This document shows, one piece after another, positions 55,957 through 64,000 of a stretch of 64,000 nt of DNA (its first letter is position 1; each line of letters opens with the position of its first letter). This stretch comes from Kalmusia sp. IMI 367209. Lineage: Eukaryota > Ascomycota > Dothideomycetes > Pleosporales > Didymosphaeriaceae. Below the pieces are notes generated by a model. That model saw nothing but the letters and a program-made list of their open reading frames with translations. It did not search any database and was not told the DNA's origin. Location of the stretch: NCBI GenBank assembly GCA_027946365.1, contig JAPEUQ010000002.1, positions 2,852,001-2,916,000 of the forward strand, in the 5' to 3' direction. A program made the position numbers and the translations under genes.

Positions 55957-57534
55957 TCACAGGACCATGAAGACGGTAGCAAACAAAGCCACAACGAGAC
56001 TCATGGTCGCACTACCAGCCAACGAAGAAGCCGCTCCGTGGATGCCCAGCACCTCGTCCTGACGCGAGAAAGTGACATTCTGCGCTATCGACTCGTTCAA
56101 GCACTGTCCGTTCGCAATGTCCAAACCACGCAGGTCATCCGGAACATTGAAGAACATGTAGCTCCTGTTGTTCAAGCCCTCAAAGCCAGAGGTATCATAG
56201 GGAAACCAGTCCTCCGAGTCGGTCGACGAAGTGTTGCGTAGGAAGATGCACTGAACCTGATCCGGATGGTCGTGTGCCAGCTGTGGGTAGGCTTTCATGA
56301 CATCGGAGTTGGATGTATCGGCCACGAGAACGAATTTCCGCTTCGGAAAGGTCTCGAAGACTTTGTCTAGCAGGAACTTGCGAATTGACAATGTGGCGCT
56401 CACATCGGAGAAGTTCAACGGCCGCGTATCGAAAGAGCCACCGGGGTATGTCTTGAATATGAAGTCCATATAGTTACGCGTGACTTGCTCAGGTGTGGTG
56501 GTCAGGTAATGGAAGTGCGTGCTGTTAGGTAGGCTTTGTGACCAGTTGGCATAGATTTCCGGCATGTTCATCCATTGAGTGAATGGGCGAGCAAAGGAGT
56601 TAAGCAGACCTTCTTTAGGTTGGTAGATCTTCGTGACGCGAAGGATATCATCGATATCGGAGATGAATGTTATCCCCTCTGTTGGTACGAGGTACGCAGT
56701 AGCATTGCCGGTGAGTGTGCCGTCCGTGTAGACATTAAGGCGCTGAACGTTGTTCGTCTCGTTTCCAGCAAGCAGACCTCCACCGGACACGTTCCGAATA
56801 GGCACAAAGACATCGAAATCGCCCTGGTCAGTAGTCTCGTATGGGAGGGTAATGTTCTGAGAACCACCCGGAGGAGTGATTGCATTGCTCCCCCCAGGCT
56901 CACCGTCGCCACCTTGCATAGGCGCGGGTTCGAGATGCAGCGAGACATTTCGGCCTTCCTGCTGCACGATGAATATCTCCTTGGTAAGGTTCCTCGCTTG
57001 TTTCTGCTGGCTCTCAGGCAGATCTTTAATGTCGACGTCAATCAGGAATATATTGGCCAGATCGTCCAGCTTCTCCTGTGAAATATTCGGCATCTTGTAG
57101 ACGTTTCCGTGGAAGCGGACGTTCCAGCCCTTGTCGGTCCAATTGGCATACGGGGGCACATTGAGCACCTCGGTCGGGCTCGCTTTGAGGTCATCATCCC
57201 CAATGCCGAGCGAAGACTGCACTTGGGAACCGGTAGGTAGATCTTGAAACCAGTTGGGGATGCCTTCAGTGAAGAAGCTGGGCAAATCAGTTCCTAGGAC
57301 GCTGGCCCAGGAATGCGCAATGCCGTCTACACCGCTGGCAATGTCCGATAAGATGTTGCGCTTCTCGACGACGTAGCTACGGTCACCTCGGAAGTATACA
57401 GCCGCTGGCGTAGTGAGAGGAGCGCGTGCTTCGACGGGTGCCGGTGCAGCCGTAGGTTCGGGTATCGCAACTGCATTCACCGCTCCGAACGCAGCACCGA
57501 GCAGCAACGCGTGCTGCGAAGCCTTGGTGTACAT
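55957..57534 (-). CDS. GPI-anchored App1-type (DUF2183) phosphatase-like protein
   Basis: An intronless 525-residue ORF. It starts with a signal peptide (MYTKASQHALLLGAAFGAVN) followed by a Pro/Ala stretch, and ends in a hydrophobic tail (SATMSLVVALFATVFMVL) after a Ser/Gly-rich site, typical of GPI attachment. The second half is the DUF2183/App1 catalytic domain (LVPTEGITFISDIDDILRVT, HYLTTTPEQVTRNYMDFI, KRKFVLVADTSNSDVM). App1 of yeast is a phosphatidate phosphatase of cortical actin patches with a DxDxT motif. Here the motif reads DIDDI, with Ile in place of the Thr. The extracellular location and changed motif suggest a different substrate. About ten Asn-glycosylation sites are present. 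Confidence 0.85.
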   Translation of the reverse strand: MYTKASQHALLLGAAFGAVNAVAIPEPTAAPAPVEARAPLTTPAAVYFRGDRSYVVEKRNILSDIASGVDGIAHSWASVLGTDLPSFFTEGIPNWFQDLPTGSQVQSSLGIGDDDLKASPTEVLNVPPYANWTDKGWNVRFHGNVYKMPNISQEKLDDLANIFLIDVDIKDLPESQQKQARNLTKEIFIVQQEGRNVSLHLEPAPMQGGDGEPGGSNAITPPGGSQNITLPYETTDQGDFDVFVPIRNVSGGGLLAGNETNNVQRLNVYTDGTLTGNATAYLVPTEGITFISDIDDILRVTKIYQPKEGLLNSFARPFTQWMNMPEIYANWSQSLPNSTHFHYLTTTPEQVTRNYMDFIFKTYPGGSFDTRPLNFSDVSATLSIRKFLLDKVFETFPKRKFVLVADTSNSDVMKAYPQLAHDHPDQVQCIFLRNTSSTDSEDWFPYDTSGFEGLNNRSYMFFNVPDDLRGLDIANGQCLNESIAQNVTFSRQDEVLGIHGAASSLAGSATMSLVVALFATVFMVL

Positions 57535-58221
57535 GATGCAGATCTCTACAAATGGTGGTCAGCTATCGAGGGAGCTGAATTGGGAGGCAATCGGGAAGCA
57601 TACCAGTGTCTGATCAGGGCTATAAGAGGACCGCAACACTGGCTCGCGGAAGCGACAGACGCAAGGAAATAGGGCGAAGGGGTATTGGGGCACGAGGTAA
57701 ATGAATACGCGCAGGGAAATGATCCGCTTCCCGGTTTTGTTTGGCCTTCGGGCTAGATGCTGCAGGAACAAAACAACCCCGTTGACGTCACATTGCACCG
57801 CATGGGTAGGATCGGGGAACTAGCCACGTTGAGCTAGTCCGATCTCTTGAAACCAATTAGTGCAGGGTTTAACTTGTTGGTCGAAGACAAATAAAACACG
57901 AACATATAAATGATATGCTTTGGATCAATTAACGTGTAAAAAGACCTGGGGTTGGGCGGAGGGCAGGCTTGCATGGCAACGATGACAGCAAGCCACGTTC
58001 TCCACTTACTCCACCTCATAACACGTCGTCATGCCTGACAGGACTGATGTATTGCTTAGAGGCGGCCATATGATCCTCTTACGATACTTCATATACGTGG
58101 GTACATTGATCGTCTATATACACTCTAGTTGAAGCCCCAGTTTAGATCTACCGCAAAGCATATGAGAACCTGTAAGCAAGCAACCTTTCAACGGAACCCC
58201 CTTTCCTGCCTTTCGAAGGCT
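57535..58221. other. Intergenic
   Basis: Promoter of the App1-type gene and 3' flank of the carrier gene. Nothing else recognised. Confidence 0.5.
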
Positions 58222-59269
58222 CTACTCGCCATCCCGATCAAACATCTTGTTCATCGCCTTGTGCGCCAACTCGACTCCCAAGAACGTCGCAGCATTCGCC
58301 GGCACCGCTCTCGCCATCGCAGGCCCAATGCCCGGGAAGAACGCCTTGTATCCACCGCTAGCATAGATCCCCCTGATGGTTCCGCCAATCGTCGGTCTCC
58401 CCTCCGCACTCTGCAGCCTTGACTTGATGGTGTCGATTGGGAATACAGGTATCCACATGGCGATACCCGCAGCACCGCCAGCCACCATGACGGCGCTCAG
58501 CGAAAGCTGCCCGGGCTGCCCCGTGACGGGATCCTTGGGGGTGAGCTTCCGCTTGACGACCTCGTAGGTCGCAAAGTAACATGCGGAGCCGGGCCCGTCG
58601 CGGGCCAGCGTCATGGCCGAGCCGCGGAAGACCGAACGTATGCCGCCTTCCTTGTAGAGCTGGCGCACGACGTCGACGCCGCCCGAATACTTTGGCTTCT
58701 CGCCGGGCGCAAGCTGCTTCTGGCCTTGGATCTGGAGGAGCACTTTTACGCGCTCAAAGGGCGCCGTGATGATGGTCATGGGGATGGCGCTGAAGAAGCC
58801 CGCGGCGGAGACCTGGGCGACCGAGTATTGGTTGTCTTTGACCGTGGAGACGGAGGAGACGAGTTGTTTGCCGACGTCGTAGCCCCAGAAGGAAACCGCG
58901 ACTGTGATTTCCTTGTCAGCTGGATCTTTTCTCTCAAAGAGGAGGGAGCGTGGGAAGCTTACACATGGGCGTCACGCCGACAAGCGGCGCTGATACACCA
59001 GCGTACAACCCTCTTGCTAAGCCTTCTCTTGCTATTGTTTTCCGCACGACGTCCATGGCTCCGCTGTAAACATCTTTCTCGGCGGTCTGTAACCGCACCT
59101 TGACCAGGTCAAATGGGTGGCCCACGACGACTGCGCATACACCGCCCACACCGCCTGCTACCAGCGCGCGCAGCGACTGCAGCGACGACTTTGTGGCGAC
59201 CTTGACATCCTCTTTCAGTTCCTCCTTGGACGGTAGGTTCTCCGCCTTGAGCGGATTCTTCGTCGTCAT
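58222..59269 (-). CDS. Mitochondrial carnitine/acylcarnitine carrier
   Basis: This inner-membrane antiporter swaps acylcarnitine for carnitine and is needed for growth on fatty acids and acetate (yeast Crc1, Aspergillus AcuH). Exons 58963-59269 and 58222-58901, with a 61-bp intron, give 328 residues. Three mitochondrial-carrier signatures are present: HPFDLVKVRLQ, APFERVKVLLQ and FPIDTIKSRLQ. A distinctive ALVAGGVGGVCAVVVGHPFD opens the first repeat, and SAVMVAGGAAGIAMWIPVFP precedes the third. The N-terminus MTTKNPLKAENLPSKEELKE is hydrophilic. Assignment to the carnitine subfamily rests on overall resemblance. Confidence 0.9.
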
Positions 59270-59659
59270 TGCACGCGTGCCAACGCCGTAGAGCTTAACA
59301 ACAGACTGCCGGTGAAGAAGAGAAATGGGAAAGGCTACGAGAGCGGGCACACACGCGCAGAAAGACGCGACCGGGAGAGTAAGCAAGAGAGAGCGCGCAC
59401 ACACACAACAGAGAAAGCAGAAGGGCAAAAGATCAATTGACAATTTACATGTGCTTGCTCCAGATCTCCGGGCCTTGGCCCTTGACGTCGGCCTGCGGGC
59501 GGCGCTCGGCTGGCTCTTTTGCGACGAGCCGAGGCAAAAGACTCCCCGCCAAACCCACTTTACCAAGCCGCCTCATCCAGCATCACGCGCGCCAGACAGC
59601 GGACCAAAGGGCTCTCGCTCACGTGCCCTGCGACTGCGCATTGACCTACTCTATTACAT
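59270..59659. other. Intergenic, carrier promoter
   Basis: 390 bp with CA/GA-rich runs at about 59395. Nothing else recognised. Confidence 0.5.
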
Positions 59660-60560
59660 CTACTTCCCCACGTTCGTAAACCTCAGATACGGCTTGAGCT
59701 CCCTAACATTGTCCTGCCCGAATTTCTTCTTCGCATCCTCCGTCGACACACTAGGCGGGACAATAACATCCTCCCCGTTCGTCCAATTGATCGGCGTGAC
59801 TACACCCTTCTTGTCGCCCAGCTGTAGACTGTCAATCACCCTGAGGACCTCTGCCGTATTCCTGCCCGTGCTCGCAGGATACAGCATGGACAGGCGTATC
59901 TTCTTCTGCGGGTCGATGATGAAGACGGCGCGAATGGTAAAAGCGATGCCTTTCTGCGCAATGTTGTCAAGATCGTCCTGCGAGATCATGTCGTAGAGGT
60001 ACGCGACGTTGCGGTCCGCATCAGCGATGATGGGGAACTGCACGTTGGTGTTGCACACTTCGTTGATGTCCGCGACCCATTGATCGTGCTGTGTGAGATC
60101 GTTGGCGCTCTGAGGAGGAATTAGTATCGCGCAGGTAGCGATCCGTGGTGGGGGGATGGCAAGCATACCAGGCCGATCATCTTGACGCCGCGCTTCTCGA
60201 ACTCATCTTTGAGCTTTGCGAAGGCGCCGAGCTCGGTCGTGCATACGGGCGTGAAGTCGGCCGGGTGCGAAAACAAGATGGCCCAGCTCCCTTCGATGAA
60301 CTTGTGGAAGTCGATGTCACCATGCGTTGTTTTGGCCTGGAAGTTCGGCGCTATATTCGTGATCAACACATATACGATTAGCCATGGCACAGCAACCTAC
60401 CCACGGAACCTAGACGAAGACGAGGTTGCTCCGCAGCCGTGGCAAGACCGCGACGGAAGAGGGGAGCAGCTGGGCGCTGACAACGAAGTACCGGGCGCGC
60501 AGCGATCCAAGGGCTGAGACGCAGAGCGCGCGGAGCAGCGCGGGGTAGTAATGATGCCAT
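59660..60560 (-). CDS. PRX1: Mitochondrial 1-Cys peroxiredoxin
   Basis: Prx1 reduces hydroperoxides in the mitochondrion using one peroxidatic cysteine. Exons 60401-60560, 60169-60350 and 59660-60109 join in phase to 263 residues. The N-terminus is an Arg/Ala-rich presequence (MASLLPRAAPRALRLSPWIA). The active site is ILFSHPADFTPVCTTELG, with the peroxidatic Cys in PVCTTE. The Prx6-class C-terminal domain follows (DPQKKIRLSMLYPASTGRN, TPINWTNGEDVIVPP). No resolving Cys is seen in the usual 2-Cys position. Confidence 0.95.
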
Positions 60561-61219
60561 ATTTGTCTATGTGGATTGAGAAAATGGTGAGAGTTCTGTG
60601 GCGCGTTCAGAGCAGCTTCAAAATGACTGATGAGTAAGGAGATGATCTGTCAATCGCGTCATTCCACAACGCCGACCCACACTGCTGCTGCTAGTGAACA
60701 CGGTACCTGACTAGCCTGGTAGCGTAGTTCGTGATTCTATATAGCACTTTAGAACCATTTATCAATAATTTTCTCGACTAGACGTCTGAAGATTGAATGA
60801 TACTGCAGTTATCAATGGACACACGTGTAGTACACAAGACTGGAAAAGTAAGACAGAAGCATCTTTTGCTATCTTTGATTCAGACATTGGATCGTGCTAC
60901 AAAGCTGAGTACGGATCCAGTCTCCACGTATCCCTAACCATCGATCCCCTCTCTTGCGCCCTTCGAAGAAGGTACACATCGCTCCACGAATCAAATATAG
61001 TTCGGGCTGGGTATAAACATTTTTCACGAAGGTATGATCGCGGACGCCCCCCAGCAGCATTTCCGCTGTAGTGTAGTCGAGGCCCGATCCGCACGAATAG
61101 AAGTTACAAGTATGGAGCTAAGAACAGAATATTACCGCCGCATGCCAACGGTAAGAGATATCGAGAAGAGAACAAATGAAAGTGAAAAGCCATGACCGTA
61201 CCATACCTCATGAAAGACA
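60561..61219. other. Intergenic
   Basis: Upstream of Prx1 and downstream of the SH3 gene. Nothing recognised. Confidence 0.5.
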
Positions 61220-61889
61220 TTACAAAGCTTGGCCGGGAATTGGTTTCCTGGCGGGCATGTGCATAGTGGCATTGGGATTCATGGGGCTGGGGCCTGGCGG
61301 CGACGCACGGCGTGCACTGGCCTGGCTCGCCGAGTTGGAACGTGGGCGACCCATCTGCGGGGGAGGAGCCATCTGAGGGCCCCCGCCGTATGGGCCGGGA
61401 GACATCGAGCGAGGAGGACCAGCATAGGGTGCGTTGCTGTTTGACCGGGCACGTCCCTGGGGAGGAGACATCTGACGAGGTCCCGGACTCATCGAGCGAG
61501 GAGCTGGGGACATGCGGCCATTGGCAGGGGACAAAGATGGCGGGTGAGGTGAGCTGCGACCGCTCGCGGGGGAGAGCGGACGTGGCTGAGGAACACCTGC
61601 AGGACCCATTGGGGGACCATTCGGTCCGTTGGCGGGGGGTCCACGCATGCGAGGCGGCCCTGGAGGTCCTTGACGGGGTGGTCCTTGACGAGGCTTGACG
61701 GGATGCTTGGAGAGACACGTGCGTGGGACAACACCTTGCTGGGAGCGATCCATGCGGACACAAAGGGCCCAGCCATCGTCGTACTCGTGCAGCATGCGGA
61801 CCAACTGGCCAGCGCGGAGTTCGAGTTCATCACCCATGGAGGGCTTGAAGTCCAGTTGTATGCGATGAACGTTGTTAGGCGCAGAAGGT

Positions 61890-61923
<34 letters not shown>

Positions 61924-63103
61924 GCAAGGGCCCAGAGGGAGCAGGGCCAGGAGATGCAGGAATATCGTCAGTCCAAGCTGGGCTGGGTGGAGCGTTGTCA
62001 GCACCGATAGTAGGAGGCGTAGGGAGAAGAGCTGCAGCAGGCGCCATTTCCGCAGCGGCAATAGCAGGAGCAGGGTTGCCAAAGTCTGCGCTTGGTGCGG
62101 GAGAGTGATTGAAGTTCAAGGGTGTGCCAGGAGCTGAGGCTTGAGGCTCAATAGCAGCATTGTTGCTGAATGGGTCTTGCGGGGGACTATTTGAGCGCAT
62201 CTGAGGGTCGTTGAAAGGATTGACAGGAGCAGGGGCAACACTGGCATTCGCAGCTCCACGTCGCTCCCATGAGCTGCTTGGACGATCCGGCGATGGCGAG
62301 CGGTTTCCTGAAGCGGCAGCGCCGGCTCCAGCAGCAGCAACGTCGAGCAGATTGGCACCACTCTTGCGGTTGGGAAATGCAGGATCGAATTGAGTGACGG
62401 GTCGGAGGCTGAGACGAGGAGCGGTGGCCTGGGTCCTAATGCTTGGTGTTGGCTCCTTTGCAATCGGTGGTGGAGGCGGCATGCTGTGCATAGCGGCCTT
62501 CTCATTGTCCACTTGCTGCTGGGCAGCTCTCTCCTGCTTCTTGCGGTGGGCGACGAATAGGATAGCACCCAGAAGAGCTCCAATACCGATGAGGATTCCC
62601 AACGCGAGACCAGCTTTGGCACCTCCCGACATGCCACTGGACGCAGCTTCGGCAGAGGACGTAGCCGAAGGAGCAGTAGACGAAATGGCGGCCGCGAGCG
62701 TGCCAACGGCGCTGGAAGCTGTGAAAAGAGGCGTAGCCGAAGTGTCAATCTTCAAAGAGGAATCTACATGGCTGGAGCTTGCGTGCGAAGTCGCCTCGGC
62801 GCTGCGACTGCTTGCTTTGGCCGTCGGTGTCGGTGTCGCTTTCGCAGATGTCTCTTCATCGTCTTCTGCGCTCGACGTCCTCGATCGTACGGCCGGCTCT
62901 CCGAGTGTCACGGTTTGCTGTACCGGCGCGGCGACGGTCGTCTTCGCTTCCTCCTTGCTCTTGGTGATCCAAACGACGTCTCCGGTGAAGGTGTTTGGCA
63001 TCGTCACTACTACGGTCTCGACCTCCTCTTCCTCCTCTTGCTCCTGGAACCAATTGTGGCGCTGTCGGCGCTCGAGGTGCCGTAGTCCGTGCTGGTGCAC
63101 CAT
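61220..63103 (-). CDS. Single-pass membrane protein with cytosolic SH3 domain (Fus1-like)
   Basis: An intronless 627-residue ORF from ATG 63103. A His/Arg-rich start (MVHQHGLRHLERRQRH) and a Ser/Thr-rich extracellular region precede one helix (AGLALGILIGIGALLGAILF) and a basic stop-transfer (VAHRKKQERA). The cytosolic part is Pro-rich and contains an SH3 domain, VHRIQLDFKPSMGDELELRA then LVRMLHEYDDGWALCVRMD and GVVPRTCLS. A long Pro/Met/Ser-rich tail (PRSMSPGPRQMSPPQGR) follows. The layout matches fungal Fus1-type SH3 proteins involved in polarised growth or cell fusion, a role inferred only. A CAG tract encodes ten alanines just before the SH3 domain. Confidence 0.85.
61891..61917. repeat. 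CAG trinucleotide microsatellite
   Basis: Nine tandem CAG units on the plus strand (CTG on the coding strand in a different register, read as GCT alanine codons) within the SH3 protein gene. Confidence 0.9.
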
Positions 63104-64000
63104 GTTGACGATATCCGCGACTGCCTCCCGGGGTGGATTAGGGATGAGGTGTTGTCGCGATTCGCAAAGGTGAGCGCAATTAATGTATTACTACGCAGTA
63201 GCCGACGTGGGTGGATATATACGGGCGTGAGTGCAAGAGGTCCAAGGGAGAAGCGGATTGCTGCAAGGAATGTGGCGATTCCAGAACTCGGTGCGGGTCT
63301 CGAGGAATGCAGACGCAAGTACTGTATGTACGGCTCGGGCGCAGACTAGGCACTAAATATAAGGAGTGTGGGCGATTAAGGTAAAAAGAGAGTGTATGCG
63401 AGGGCCGCGCTCGATGAACGAAGGGCGAACGACAGCCGGGTCGCGTGGTGTGGAGGGAGTAAACGGGGAAGGGCGACGAGAGGCGAGAGGAGAGGAGAGA
63501 GGTGGTGGTGCGAGAGCGAACGGGCTGGCGCAGAGGAAAAAGCAGGGCCTGAGAAACACGGCCACGGCGGCAGAAACGAACAGCGGCCAGCGGGCCAAAC
63601 AGCGCACTGGGGGACCTGACCACAAGCGCCGGCGCCAGGCCCGTGCCCACTCGCATCATTTCGCCATTCACCACGCCCCCCAGCAAGTGCCAGGCACCAC
63701 GCCCACGCCATTGGCCGCCGCAGCCAATTTCCCGCCTCTAGATGAGCCTTGCTATTTTAACCCCCGAGCGGCCTCGATGCCCCTGATTGCCCGTGTTTCT
63801 GCTCCACGCGCCGCGCTTTTGGGGGGCCAACGTGCGGAACATAATGACACCAGTTGTGCACCACTGCTCCGTGCGGCGACTGACAGACGGCCACAGGACG
63901 GGTCGGTTGCTGTGAACGGTGGCACACCCAACGCGCGCACGACAGTCCAGCCGCACACGACAACAGCAAAGCATACATCGCGGGCTGAGCTGAATGGCTG
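63104..64000. other. GC-rich region upstream of the SH3 gene
   Basis: Promoter and probable long 5' leader, with purine-rich plus-strand runs (GAGAGG-type) at 63475-63510. No gene supported before the window ends. Confidence 0.5.

Overview
The window is nuclear DNA of a filamentous ascomycete (Pezizomycotina). A Dothideomycete is plausible but is inferred only from the gene families. The evidence is short spliceosomal introns of about 45-100 bp (GTATGT/GTAAGT donors, CTAAC/CTGAC branch sites, CAG/TAG acceptors), a nuclear gene for the 24 kDa subunit of complex I, a giant hybrid histidine kinase, DUF6594 and Clr5-ankyrin proteins, secreted acid phosphatase and GMC oxidoreductase, and remnants of fungal DDE transposons. 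I see no tRNA, rRNA, CRISPR or prokaryotic operon structure, and no biosynthetic gene cluster.

Layout. 0-4 kb is a graveyard: the 5' part of a glycoside hydrolase 2 (beta-galactosidase-like) gene on the plus strand, a free-standing GIY-YIG endonuclease-like ORF, and the 5' part of a secreted GH3 beta-glucosidase gene on the minus strand, followed by two unassigned relics. 4.2-18 kb holds secreted and membrane genes: acid phosphatase/phytase-like, GMC oxidoreductase, cytochrome b561 with a 12-nt microexon, a TPT-family (SLC35C2-like) transporter, an FKBP read in line with a STIMATE/TMEM110-type membrane domain, and a DUF6594 membrane protein. 18.5-37.4 kb is mostly conserved cell machinery: a GAF/PAS/PAS hybrid histidine kinase of about 2000 residues, the Syp1-type F-BAR endocytic adaptor, a CAK/Csk1-like kinase, the Mo25/Hym1 scaffold, NADH dehydrogenase 24 kDa subunit, a small secreted cysteine-containing protein, and the Hep59/Tls1 spliceosome-associated protein.

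37.9-53 kb is more accessory: a membrane protein with a large glycosylated ectodomain, a zinc-ribbon-like/coiled-coil protein, a multi-pass membrane protein, a gene-poor stretch with two different decayed DDE transposases, and between them a Clr5-ankyrin gene sharing a divergent promoter with a small orphan gene. That promoter carries four copies of a 22-bp CCAAT-containing element at 109-116 bp spacing. 53-64 kb returns to stable genes: a disordered membrane-associated protein, a GPI-anchored App1-type (DUF2183) protein, the mitochondrial carnitine/acylcarnitine carrier, mitochondrial 1-Cys peroxiredoxin, and a single-pass Fus1-like SH3 protein.

Three otherwise good reading frames (histidine kinase twice, FKBP once) are each broken by one extra base in a G/C homopolymer, and removing exactly those bases restores every exon phase. 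This points to consensus errors or very recent mutations, not old pseudogenes. The most unusual items are the GIY-YIG insertion between two truncated glycosidase genes, the FKBP-STIMATE fusion, the CCAAT repeat array and the small secreted protein. All gene models are hand-spliced from the sequence without transcripts.
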